Both the position numbers and the translations under genes were made by a program. A DNA stretch of 64,000 nucleotides from Brienomyrus brachyistius (lineage: Eukaryota; Chordata; Actinopteri; Osteoglossiformes; Mormyridae). The DNA lies in contig NC_064540.1 of the NCBI RefSeq assembly GCF_023856365.1, forward strand, positions 310,001-374,000. Reading direction: 5' to 3'. Numbering within the stretch: the stretch's first letter is position 1; each line of letters opens with the position of its first letter. The notes beneath the pieces are model-generated. The model searched no databases. It was not told the DNA's origin and saw only the letters and a list, made by a program, of their open reading frames with translations. Positions 37,101-48,700 of this stretch are shown piece by piece.

Positions 37101-40100
37101 ACTGATTCAAGGACGTGTTTAATTAAATTGTAGTACAACCCACCCCTGCATATTCTGTTGGAGCCACTTGTGGGTGAAAGTTAGTTAGCATAGCTAGTGT
37201 AGACACCCTAATGTAATTCTGTTGCTGTAAGCTAGAGGTATCTGAGCTACAGTCTGCTCTCTTTACACTAGGGTGTCTTTGCTGGCTTTCATTAGAAGAA
37301 TTTCTGTTAGCATCAGTACCAGGATGTGCAGCTCATGATATGTAACCCAATTTGTGCACTTGGATGAAACCCACCTTTGTTCCGCGATTCCTACTCAGCC
37401 TTGAACATAGTAAGATAAAGAGCACCAGTTACTCTCGCACCTTTCAGTATTTTCCTGAGTGAAGGCGATGTGACTGAGGGGTTAAGAAGCCTGTTTTCTG
37501 GATTTCTTTGTAAGGTGCAGTCACACGCCTCGTTACTTGTGGTGCAGGGTTGGTAGTTCTCTGTTTGGGATCCTTTATAACTGCTTATCCACTCCCGAAT
37601 CAGACGATTACACGGATATTTATTAAATGTAGCACTTACAATTTGACTTTAATAGATGTAGAATGACTATATCAAGATATCTGTGATGTATTATATTAAC
37701 TCCGTGGGATGCACTATAGATTAATAATGAAAAGAAAATATTAACGCTACTTACATAACAAGGATTGAATGTGAATGTGAAACTTCGTCTCCAAAAGTAC
37801 TGTCCCCTCCTTATTCCTTTCATTGCATGAATGATTTAGGTATGTCCATTAACATATTGCTGACATACTTGAGTTCACATCTTTGAAATGTTACTATAGT
37901 AAATGTTTCTGCTGATTAATTTGAGTAAAACCTTTAAGCTTTAGCTGGTTCTAAATTACCCTTGTTTTCTGTGTTTCTTAAATATCTCCTGAATGACTAA
38001 ACTCAGAAGAAAATGCTTTTGAAAAGGGGAAATATTATATCTATACTGCTTATCCATCCATTTTAAGAGCTGTGGTTAAAAAAAATCAGTAAATAAAAAA
38101 ATCCTTGGCAGCTGTTTGGCATCAGCGTATTTGTCATACAAATATGTATGTATACATTATGTACAAAGAAACTAAATGTGCATTCCATAATTTTTTAAGA
38201 GCCACTAATGTCATGAGACCTATCGTGCGTATATAGGTGTGAATGCATATCAGTAGACATACCTTAATCATTCATACAATGACAGGAATGTAGGAGGGGA
38301 CAGTCCTCTTGAAGACGAAGTCTCACATTCAAATTCATTCCTTGTTATGTAAGTAGTTTTAATATTTTCTTTTTCGACCCTGTTCTCTGTAAATCTGCGC
38401 AAACCACAATTATTGCTATATGTCCTGATTCTGAGTCCCCCCCCCCCATTCAATTCAGCTTTTATTGTTAATTTTTATAACGGCTGCCTTTTTGCTTCTC
38501 TGTCACCTGGCGGTTTGTTGGCCTCATTGCCGTAACCCTAGAATGGAGACGCACATCCTCAGTAGGACGCCCATTGGTCCTGGCGACCCTTCTTTGCATT
38601 GTTCAGTCAATCATCCTTAATTTCAGTTTGAGCTATTTGCCAGTCAAAACTCTAAACGCAGTGAATCGAAACTAAGCTGAACATAAACACTGCCAGAGGC
38701 TTCTTAGTGACAACAGAGACAGGGAAAGTCTTCGTTCTTTGTCTTTTCTGTCCTACTTCCTAAACTATTCTCTATGTAGATGGGGTCCAAAGTCATGATT
38801 TGATTCTGTATTAGGGTTTTGAGTGTACTTTGATACTGAATAGTTATTACAATTTTAAATTGTATTTTTGATGGACAATTGTTACAAGAAAAAGTGGTTA
38901 AGGCATACGCATCGTAGGAAATGTTATTAGCTTAATCCATCTCAGTATGGTTTTGGTGGTTTATTGTAGCAGTATGCTTAATAAATGGGGATTTATATTG
39001 TTTCTAAGTATTCTCTAACTTTAGGCTTTAGAGTATTTTTTGGTAAAAACAGCGCACTATGAGTTTCTTTGCGCCTGATTCTTGCGGAATGGCCTGGCTT
39101 ATGCGCAGAGCAAAGTTAACATCGTACTTCTTTGGCATTTCTCAGCCATGAAGCTTTCCGAGGAAGCAGAGAATATGGAGCCTGAGATCATCTACCCCAT
39201 TACATGTGGGGACAGTAAGGGTGTACTCATTTGGAAGAAGTTTGTTTGTCCCGGGATCAACATCAAATGTGTCCAAGTGAGTTTGACAGATGATCTGTAG
39301 AACAAAATGACACTTTTTATTACTCTGGTATGAGCATATGTGTGTGTGTTCATTTCTGCACGTTCACTCTTATCATTTCTTCAGTACAATGAACACCTCA
39401 TTAGCCCAAAGGAGTTTGTCCATCTGTCTGGGAAGTCCACGCTGAAGGACTGGAAACGAGCGATCCGCCTGAACGGAATCATGTTAAGGTGTGTTTTTCT
39501 AAGCTCTGCCTTTCTGCACCTGTAACTTTCTTTTTATTACAGGCATGGAGATAGGTCGGCCTTATCTGAATATATTTTGACTTTTACTGCAGTCGCACAA
39601 CAGTCAGATGCTGGGAGACCTTTGCTCTCCTGGTTTTTGTTGTTGTTTGAATTGTGGCATGTTGCTATTTTAAGACCTACCTACACTTTCATTTCCTGGG
39701 AGTGCGGCACATACTCTGGTATTTTCACGAAACAGAAAATGTACTGTTACTTGAGAACACTATTACTCCCCAGAAAAGCCGTCAATACGAATAAATGTTT
39801 GTTTGGTCAGCTTTCACGGCTGTCTCTAAGCACCCTTCCAGCCATCGCGTTGTGTGTTCAGCAGTTTGCTAGCACTTTTGGGGTTATTCTTTTTAAGGGT
39901 CAGTGATGAACCTTAAAAGCTGTACATTTTAAATTTGTTTTGCTCTCGTAGGAAAATAATGGATTCAGGGGAGCTGGACTTCTATCAGCACTCCAAGGTG
40001 TGCTCCAACACGTGTCGTAGCACCAAGATCGACCTGGTGGGGAACAGGGTGTCATTTAGCACTCAGCAGTCAACAGAATTTCTACCAGTCACCCCCTCAT

Positions 40101-42190
40101 CAGCTGACGGTAATCCTTTATCTATAATCGTCATGGTTTCCTTTGCAATGTAGTTGGGGTCTGTGGATGTTGTTGTACAGAGAACCGTGCCCTGATTATT
40201 TTAACTATTTTATTATTAATTATTTACTCGAATTTTTATTGTAACCCTGTCAATCAGCCGCCTTCACCTTCAGGTGTGATGAATTCATGTGAAATACGTG
40301 AAAGAGTCTTTATAGCAAGCTGCCTTGGGCAAAGAGTGTTCCGATACTGGGTGAGACCGAGGAATCACAAACTGAAATGTACCTGGACGGGAAATAAAGG
40401 CCTTCCTGTGTACAAACGATGATGCCCCCTTCTGCATCTTCTGGCCAAAAACATTTTTTATTTGCCTATGTGTAGACAACATCATTGTTTAGCACAAGGA
40501 TACACTTTGAGTAACTAAACTTTATGGCTTTGTCCCTATGGCCATTTTTGTGGCAGACTTGCTCATCCTGTTTCGTTTTGTCAATAAAGCAGTTTTTTTT
40601 ATCATGTTATGCTATGCTGGAGGTTTTTGTTAGTGTTTATAGAAAGTAATTGCTTCATGTTAATCTGACTTTTCGATGTGCATATAGTTCACTTTCTCTG
40701 CTGAAAGGTACTTCAAAGACCAGTTCTTTATGTAGTGTGTAAACAGATCGCAGACAAACATCGTTTGCAGCCTGTGTTCTTTTATTGGCACGTTAGCTTC
40801 CTGTGCTCATTCCTGTGCTGTCGTCGTTTCCAGTGAATGGGTCACCAACAGCGTTCACAGTAGAAGCCTCCGAGGACAGCACAGAGTGGGTGACAACGAT
40901 AGGAGGTGTGTCTCATGTCTCGTGTTGAGATTTCCCCATATACCAAGGTACTGATGCTGTATCTTGGGTATAGGTTTGTGTTGCCCGTGTTCACCTGGTT
41001 TTATGGGTTGTGCTTGTAGAGGATACCGTTGCTTTTTGGCAAGGACTGAAGGAGGCAGGTCTTTTGGAGGAGGTCATTGAGGAGTTTCAGAAAGAGGTGA
41101 AAGAAACCTTGAAGGGCCTACAAGACCGAATTCAGCAGCCCCCATTACAGGTCAATGGTCAGTGTCACCTGGTTCTCATTGCATGTGTTGAATGTCAAGT
41201 TGGGTGTTTCGTTGTGGAGAAGCCGCAGACCCTTTACCGAGATATAACGTTAAAAGATTTAAAGGTACATAAGGAGTACTTGCGCAGAAGTTTGAATTTG
41301 CCTCTACTTGTCTGAAATCACTTGCTGTTTTCCTCAGATGCAGTGCTGCTGAATAACATAGTGCAGAATTTTGGCATGCTGGACCTTGTGAAGAAGGTGC
41401 TGACGAGTCACAAAAGCCAAATGGATCGGTACCGGGAGCAGTACACACGCAGCTTAGTCGGTGAGCAGAAATGCAGGCCCGAGCTCGACACGCTTGCAGT
41501 GCTTGCCAGCTGTCTAAGGTTCTTCTTCCTCCCTGTCGCTGTTCCTCCGCAGCCCTAGAACAGCAGTGCGACGAGCACCGGAAACACGCAAAAGAACTGA
41601 AGAGCAAATCCCAGCATCTGAACAACGTGCTCATGACCCTCTCGCCGGCGCCCTCTCCTCCGACTCCCAAACGACCCCGGCTCACGCGGGCCGTCTCTGG
41701 CCCAACACCCGTCTCCACGCATCTCCCCAGCCAGCCTACGCAGATCACTTTGGCCTCAGGGCTCCCGCTGACTCAGCTGACCAACTTTCCCCTGGACAAG
41801 GTCATGACAGCCATTCAGGGCTCCACCATTGGCAACTCGCAACAAACGGCCACCTTTACGGCCACAGCCTCACCCCTTCTTGGGGGTTACACAGTCCTAG
41901 CCACGCCGGCTACCGCCCTTCCCAGCACGATGGAGATCCAACCTGATGCGTCAAACCTGACCGTTCTCAGTACGGCCGCCATCCAGGATGGAAGTACCAT
42001 CGTCAAAGTGGTCAGCCCTTTCCAGCTGCTGACCCTGCCTGGTCTGGGCACCACGCTACAAAACGTGATGGGGGCTGGCAGCACTATTGTCGCCGTGCCA
42101 ACCAGCAGCATCGAGACGGTCGTCACACAAGCCGAGGAGACGGCAATCATCGAAGTTAAGGACATGGATCCGGCCCTGGAAAAGCAGTAG
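34168..42190 (+). CDS. gmeb2: Glucocorticoid modulatory element-binding protein 2
   Basis: A nuclear SAND-domain transcription factor that binds ACGT-core elements, alone or with GMEB1, and modulates glucocorticoid receptor responses. Coding exons are 34168-34298, 36271-36359, 39146-39276, 39385-39488, 39952-40109, 40834-40905, 41020-41157, 41338-41460 and 41553-42190, giving 1584 nt and 527 aa (human 530). The N-terminal acidic region reads VSMHVEEVVVVTTPDTTVDG. The SAND domain (about 80-165) contains YPITCGDSKG, VCPGINIKCVQ and the DNA-contacting KDWK (138-141). A Cys-rich VCSNTCRS follows. A coiled coil lies near 316-345 (ALEQQCDEHRKHAKELKSKS), then a Ser/Thr/Pro-rich tail. Conserved tail words are LLGGYTVLA, LTVLSTAA and QLLTLPGLG. 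Splice sites are canonical. AATAAA at 42878-42883 probably ends the transcript. The gene appears intact. Confidence 0.96.
34650..34810 (+). repeat. LINE endonuclease-domain fragment
   Basis: The translation contains MESWLRAEPPESV, LDGF and then a Lys/Arg/Gly-rich stretch, similar to the 'TETWL...P...V.LDGF...' start of the endonuclease domain of fish non-LTR retrotransposons. Downstream frames to about 35190 may be more of it but are too decayed to call. Inside gmeb2 intron 1 (coding numbering). Confidence 0.45.
35282..35645 (-). mobile_element. Full-length SINE, minus strand, 13-bp TSD
   Basis: Read in reverse, this is the complete family: a damaged head (GGTGTCATGGCGGTGC), B box GGGTTCGAGTC, body, and a long GGAT tail, seen here as repeated ATCC at the left. 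ATCCACAAGGACA flanks it at 35269-35281 and 35646-35658. The only full-length minus-strand copy among those with clear target duplications. Confidence 0.88.
36428..36742. mobile_element. 315-bp hAT-type MITE, imperfect TSD
   Basis: Starts CAGGGGTCACCAACC and ends GTTGATGACCCCCG, inverted copies with a few changes. Flanks TCCTACGC (36420-36427) and TCCTTCAC (36743-36750) agree at 6 of 8 positions, an aged 8-bp duplication. It lies in gmeb2 intron 2 just after the second coding exon. Confidence 0.7.
36850..37072 (+). repeat. Degenerate SINE copy
   Basis: ATAGTGGCTCTGTGAGTTGA, then GGTTCGAATCCCACGTGTG, CAGTTCAAAGACTTGCAG, AAATTGCCCACAG and AGATGGATGG follow the head-to-tail order of the SINE but differ strongly. 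Probably an older subfamily. Confidence 0.5.
37080..39140 (+). other. gmeb2 intron 2, remainder
   Basis: Nothing recognised apart from a poly-C run near 38438. No alternative exon is supported. Confidence 0.4.
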
Positions 42191-42877
42191 CGAATGGGGC
42201 GGGCCGGGGTCTTTGGAAAAAGAAAACTGCTTTTCTGCATTGCTGCAAAAACCCCAACCATTTTCAGTATAAACACTAAGTTTTAGGGACTATTCATTGT
42301 AGAATGTGCGTGACACGTTCATGAATGGTGGTCACTTTACTCTAAAGAATGTGGTCATTTGCTCTTGAAACTTATTCGGCCAAAGTGAAGCTCTATCCTA
42401 TATGATAATCTAATCTGTACAGTACCAATGTGTACAGTGCATCGCTGGCCTTTAAGTGACTGAAATTCATTTCTGTCTGTTAGATTCGGGTCAGTAACCA
42501 AGAGATGCATTAGTTTTCCATCATTTTTAGTGATGCGTGAGTGTAGTTGACGAATACAGGGTACTTTCCAGCATGGAGTAGCAGAGTGGTACATTATCTG
42601 CAGTCATACTTTGAAATATTTGACATCTTTATTTTGTAGTTTCCTCTGGTTATTGTTGATATACATTTATGGACAACTGTATAGAAAATGAATGAATGAA
42701 TCATTCATGTATATTCGACACTATTTTGTTCGTTTGTCTTTATATACATGCTGTTACAAATAATCCAGAATAGTGATGTGTCTTCCCATAAGCCTGCTGG
42801 TCTTAAATCAGACCATTTCAGTAAAGATACTGGAGTAATTTTGTTTGTATGTAAATATGTGATATGATTGACATGTA

Positions 42878-42883
42878 AATAAA
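42878..42883 (+). other. gmeb2 polyadenylation signal
   Basis: AATAAA about 690 bp after the gmeb2 stop, followed by T-rich sequence near 42985-43000. It lies only about 350 bp before the helz2 ISRE. Confidence 0.6.
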
Positions 42884-43231
42884 GTACATTTAATGTAAAA
42901 TTGGTCGGTTAGGTTCACAGTAATTAAAATACTGTATATTGAAAGTGTAGTAATAAATTATTTACTTTTTTACCTTGCTTCTGTAGATTTTTTTTTATTC
43001 AACATATCAATACCTTTTTTTCTTCCTAGGGACAAATGTTTTGTATTCACTGGCTACATTCTTGGCTGTTTTTGTGAAATTTTTGAATTCACACCTTGGT
43101 AAAAAGCATTTCATATTAAAGATCGATGCACTGTATTTTAAAGTTGTTCATATGCTTTTGTTTTGAATTCATCTTAGTGTTCTAGGTTTTGTTTGTCTCG
43201 TTTTCGACATCCCGGTATGTTTCATTTACTT

Positions 43232-43243
43232 GAAAATGAAACC
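43232..43243 (+). promoter_or_regulatory. Interferon-stimulated response element
   Basis: GAAAATGAAACC matches the ISRE consensus GAAANNGAAAC(C/T) at every fixed position. It lies 66 bp before a TATA box and upstream of the helz2 noncoding exon. Inverted TTTC half-sites just before it (TGTTTCATTTACTTG) could extend IRF binding. HELZ2 is interferon-induced in mammals, which supports the assignment. Confidence 0.75.
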
Positions 43244-43308
43244 ACATGTTGAGTCACGAGTGCTGATGCAGGAAGTGGAGTTTGCAGCGGGTGTGGTGTG
43301 TGTACATG

Positions 43309-43316
43309 GTATAAAT
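43309..43316 (+). promoter_or_regulatory. TATA box of helz2
   Basis: TATAAATA, with transcription expected about 25-30 bp downstream (about 43340). This position fits both the ISRE upstream and a splice donor at 43457 downstream. Confidence 0.6.
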
Positions 43317-43339
43317 ACAGACAGTGTTTGACAGTTCTC

Positions 43340-43456
43340 TGCCCATCTGCTCATTTTGCTGTGCTTGAATTATGAAGCCTGTTCTTTTTGTTAACAAAGG
43401 TGTGTAATGAACTTTTTAAGCAAATCACAAATGACAATTTCGGAAGATAACTGAAG
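43340..43456 (+). other. Probable helz2 noncoding first exon
   Basis: Inferred exon between the TATA box and the donor CTGAAG|GTAAGG (43456/43457). The next acceptor is a C-rich tract ending in AG near 44117, which opens the exon holding the start codon. The 5' end is estimated from TATA spacing. Confidence 0.5.
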
Positions 43457-44212
43457 GTAAGGTGTTTTTCTTTTTTCTCTGTTAAGTTTGTCCTTCTATT
43501 TCAACAAATTTCATTGACGAAATAGTTCATCATAATTTAAACCTCTATAGCAACACATCAGCTACAGTGATTTGGTCATGGATGAGTGGGCAGTTCTGGC
43601 TACATTCTTAGCTTCTGTAACTTTGTCCCAAGGTTCTTGATGTAGCTGCATTCAGCACTTTATGTGTTGCTCGGCAACAGACGTCCTAAGCCAAACAAGT
43701 TGGCTTTCTGCCAACATTTTGGTGATACTGACTAGCTGGAAGCTAGAGTGTTGCGTCAGAGATTGTGCTGCTGTTCTCTGCTCAGTTGGGTGGTGCATTT
43801 TTGGTGTCAGCAAGAATATCATCCCATTAAATCTACTTTATAAAATGCTTGTAGTATGTGTGGTTGTCAGATTTTTTTGCCTGTCAAAGTGTTTGCTATT
43901 TCCTCAAATCATTTCCTCAAATTCCTCAAAAAGTAATGTACTGACTGCATTTTGCCATGATCGCAGTTAGACTGTGTGCATAGTTTTATAATTTCCTATT
44001 CAGTAGTTAACTATTTAAGGTGAACTTGAATACTGCAGTAAGTAAGGTTACCAGAGAAATGTTTTTGAAAATTATTAAAATGTTTTATTAAAAAAAAATG
44101 TTTCCCCCCCCCCCAGAAAATAGGCTTGGACTGATGAGATGAAAAAGCAGCTGATTTGGGGCCAATTCAGGACATAAATCGAGAAAATCTATGCTGCATA
44201 TAATTACTCACA

Positions 44213-45766
44213 ATGGCAAGACAAGGCCCAATCCAGGCTACTGTATCCAGAACAGTTAACCTTCATGTGGCGTGCTTCTGCTGCTGCAAAGCAGAAAATG
44301 AAATAACGTTTTCTGTAATCTGGCAAGACCACCCTCAGTGTGCTGGAAATATTCTCTTGGCCAGGTGGGAAGGATCCCATGAGAAACTGAGGCCTGTAAA
44401 ATGTCCACCGGCATTTCCAAAGCCACAGAAGTATTTTCCTTGTTGGTATTTCGTGGAGGGGTGTGGCTGCACACTCCATGGAATACGCTGCACCTATGCA
44501 AGAAGTTCTGAGGAGGCCGCGGTGTGGAATTTTCTGAAGGAGCAACATCTCGACTACAGTCAGCTTATTGGCTTGGTTAAAAGAGTCCAGAACAAGTCAC
44601 CTGGGCATCCTCCGAATCAGCCAGTGCAGCCTCTGGTCAGCTCTCCCCAGTTTCATTGTCAAGTATGTAAGAAGTGGTTCTCCTCAGGGGAGAGATTCAT
44701 GGAACACTGCTCTACTCCTGAACATGAGAGGATGATCTTCACTGATGCAACCGTAGAATGGAAGCATCGCGACCCACCTGAAAATGTGAACCAACCCTAC
44801 AAGATATGTGAAAGGTAGCGTAACATACAAAATGTAGCGAGTCGCTGTTGAATTTTTAGATCTGATTGGTCAGAAGGCTGTTCATTAATGTTCTTTAACT
44901 TCAGCCGCAGTGCCAGCCAGACAAATCACAGAGCTATTATAATTAGACAATCATGATCTAACAACTGACTTTTAGTCATAGCAATGAACAATTTTTAATG
45001 AATGATGGCGGCTTGGGTAATATCTCCGAAAAATGTTTGGTCATTGACCAAAGCAGTTCTACTAATAGATGTGTTTTCAGCTCGTAAACGTAAAATCGGC
45101 ATCTTTATGTACACACATGTAAGCCAAATGTGCAGTAACTGTGGTATATAGCTGGTTAATGCACTGCAAGACATGAAACATTCACTTTTACATTTACTCC
45201 ACTGCACATCACAGTTCTCAGCAATTAATACATGGCTTGGTGTGCATTATTCCTTAATTAACATAGTTTTCAAAGTATTTAGATGAAGAATTGGTTTTAT
45301 ACAGAGTAGCAGCAGAACTTGAACTGTTTCAGTGATGACAGTTAGACATGAATCTGCCTGAAACTTCTTTCCACAGACCTTCTACTTGTGTGTATGGGGA
45401 TAATTGTACCTCGGCTCACTCTTTAGAGGAGCTGATGGAATGGCATATGCGGGACAAGAATGCACGAAAGAGGAAAATGAAAGCAGCTGAAGAGGGTTTG
45501 CTGTCCTACCAGGAGAGATTACTCCAGGAGTACAGGGAAAGCCTCAGTGAAGTTCTCATTGTAAGATCTCAACTCTTAATCCTGGCCATCCAGGGCACCT
45601 GTATTTCCCCCAAATCACTCAGAACTCATACTTTAACCTCAGATCTTCTTCTTTGCAGATGTCTGAGTCTGTGCCTGGTGTCACTGTGCACTGCGACAGG
45701 GATCTATCTGCCGCTGGTCACTTGAAGGACTTGCCTTTAAAGTGGACTTTCAAAATAATATCAGAG
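44213..45766 (+). CDS. helz2: helz2 exons 1-3: zinc-finger region
   Basis: Three zinc-binding motifs are visible. A Cys-rich CCCH-like stretch spans Cys77, Cys84, Cys86 and Cys93. A C2H2-like finger has Cys149, Cys152, His165 and His171 (C-x2-C-x12-H-x5-H). A clean CCCH finger has Cys199, Cys205, Cys211 and His215 (C-x5-C-x5-C-x3-H) and is split by intron 1. The MEWHMRDKNARKRKMKAAEE helix follows. RNA binding is inferred from the family. Confidence 0.85.
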
Positions 45767-48700
45767 GTCAGTTATTCTTAACCAGTCCTGGTCAGGATTC
45801 AGAATGCATTAACAGAAAAATAAAAATAATTAAGAAAAAAAGTTTCATTTGATCATTTAACTCTCAAAAAATTTGTTTAATGGTTCACTTATATGAACTG
45901 TCGCCTCTGTACAATCAGACACTGCATAACTCCCATGGTTGACTGCCTAATGCTTCATGCATTACTTATTTCAGATGCCTCTGGCTCATGTTGCACTGAT
46001 GAAAAAGGAATCTGGAGCTACATTTAGTTTCACATGCAACAGCCCTGAAGGCCCTTGTACTTATGCAACAGGAGGGAGGTTTTGGACATGGGACAAGTCC
46101 TTTGAAATTCCTGTGTACTTTACTTTGAGTTCAACCAGCACGTTCAGCCCAGGTGTGTATGACCAGTGGCTGGTGTTTGACTTTGATCAGAGGCCAGTGC
46201 TCTTACAGAAGCTTCAGGTGAGGGTGGGAGATCAGATGCTCCCTTTACCAGAGGAGATGCCCACGGGTGTGAGGCCCCTCCCCCAGGATTTGGAGAGATG
46301 GCACCGGGGAAACAGATTCATCATTCCCTGCATAGTAAAAACAGAGGAGGAAGAAGAGGAGCTCCTGAGGGAATACAAGCCTCCTCACATGAACTTGCAG
46401 TTCAACCCCAAAGCGGAAGACCGTAGTTCCTTAACCCGCCAGAACTACAGAGAGCGAATGCACAACTTCCTCTACAGAGAGGAGCTGGCACTAGAAGAGG
46501 TGGTGTCCAGGTACCAAAGCCTTCTGTAATCCTTTTATGGAATTAATCGGGTGGTTATTGTTATTGTTATTGTTATTGTGTGGTGGCTCAGTGGTTAGCA
46601 GTGCAGCATTGTACCCCCAATGCAAAACCAGGCTTTAATAAAGCTGGATTGGTGTCTCTGAACTCCCCATTGTGTGTGTGAGTGTGTGCCCTGTGATGCT
46701 CTGGGGCAGGCCTCTGGCTCACCACTACCTTATCCGGACAAGTGGTTATAGAAGATGAAAGGATATTCCTGTTAACTAGTCTCAGAGATGTAGCCACAGG
46801 ACAGGCAAGACAGGAGATGGGCAGGGGCCCGAGCTGGGAGGGGGGCCCCCAAGGGTGGCTGATTACATGGTGCATTGCAAGGACAGATATGCTTATTTGT
46901 GTGTTCTCTTTTTCACAAAAGGACTTGTTTTTATAAAATTCTCTTTATTGATATTATTAAATTAGACTTCATGCTAGAAGAATGGTAATAAATTTTACCA
47001 TGTCGGTGAGTAGAAGGACCCCATGGAGTATTTTTTAGCCTAGGCTCCCCCAGAGTCCAAAGAATCAACTCTGACTAGTCTTTAATTCTTGCTTAATTTT
47101 CTTTACAATAATGACATTTGTACATTTGAATTATATGCAATTTGAAGTTCACATTGATTCAAAGGTTTTCTGTTATCTAATTAAAATTCCAGACTCAGTC
47201 TGCAAAAAAACATCTCCTTGACTAAAGGGATCTCCGGGCCTGCATTTGGGATGAAATTTGCTCCAGATATGGAGCTTTTCGCTAAAGTGCCGGTTCATTT
47301 CTCACTGACGCCTGACACCCCGGAGGGCTACGTGCTAAGGAGATCGGTCTGTTCAGCCCTGGTGGCCCCCGCATCAGCAGCCAATCAGAACAATCAGGTC
47401 TACGAGGCGGACATCGTTCGAGATGCCAGCAGTGAGAACATGATGTGTCTGCAGCTCTCCAAAAGATGCTGCCATGACATGGGGCTCCAGAACAACATGA
47501 CCTGTGACATGGAGGTTCAGTTTCAGATCAGTCGTCTTCCTCTCTGCGAGATGCACGAAGCTGTCGACCTCCTTCCAGAAGTTGAGATGGTTTTGCCAGA
47601 CATGAGCCAGTGCTGTGTTCCAGTGCACGCAGTGGAGTACCCAAGGCTTAATGCAAAGCAGCAAGCAGCCATGTCCTTCATCCTTGGCGAATCGGATGGA
47701 AAAAGAAGCGTCGCACCTCTCCTCATATACGGACCCTTTGGAACAGGGAAAACTTACACTCTGGCCACAGTAGCGAAGGAGTTGGTACGTCAGCCTGGAA
47801 CCAGAGTCCTAATTTGCACTCACACAAATAGGTAAGATTTCAGGCACTCGACAGTTTCATTATATTATATCAAATATATATAAAAAAATGTCAATTGTGG
47901 TGCAACATACATTATAAAACCAATACATTCATTACCTTTTGCAAAAATACATTGGTAACACTTTACTTGAAGGGGCACAAGTCTTATATAACTTATATAA
48001 CTAAGTCTTAGTTATATACTAATCTCATGTTAATTGATAATGAATCATGATGCACGTTTTGTCTGTTACTATATTTACAATATCTGTTAATTCTGTAAAC
48101 CTTTGTGAACATATAAAGGAACTACTGCAGGAACAAGTCATGAATAACATAAGTGAAATACTGATCTCGTGTTTGTTCATCATTAATGAATTGTGATGCA
48201 TCTTAAGTAGCAACTATATTTGTTCATGATTTGTACTTCAGTAGTAACTGGGTTATTAGTATTTGTGCTCTATCAAGTAAAGTGTTACCAATATATTTAT
48301 GCTGCTAAATGACGCATGGATTTTACAGGGATTTTCTGTTTCTAAGGAAATATCTTCCCTCTTTTCCAGTTCTGCAGATTTGTACGTGAAAGATCATTTC
48401 CACCTCTATGTTAATGCTGGAAATCCTCAGGCTCGACCTCTCAGGGTAAAAACCAACAAGAAAGGGGTGGGTACCAGTGCAACAGATGCCATTACGGTAC
48501 AATACTGTCACCTTTCCACGGATGGTCAGTTTCAGTTTCCTGACAAGGCTACAGTAGACAAATTCAAAATAGTCATAACCACAGCTGCAATGGCCAGATT
48601 GTTCCATGGTCTGAAGCTGCCATTAGGTTACTTCAGTCACATCCTGATCGATGAAGCTTCTCAGATGTTGGAGTGTGAAGCTTTGATGCCCCTGAGCCTG

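Noticed and set aside
41176..41748. 190-codon minus-strand frame
   Set aside because: It is antisense to gmeb2 exons 8-9 and introns; its length follows from coding-strand codon bias and it resembles no family.
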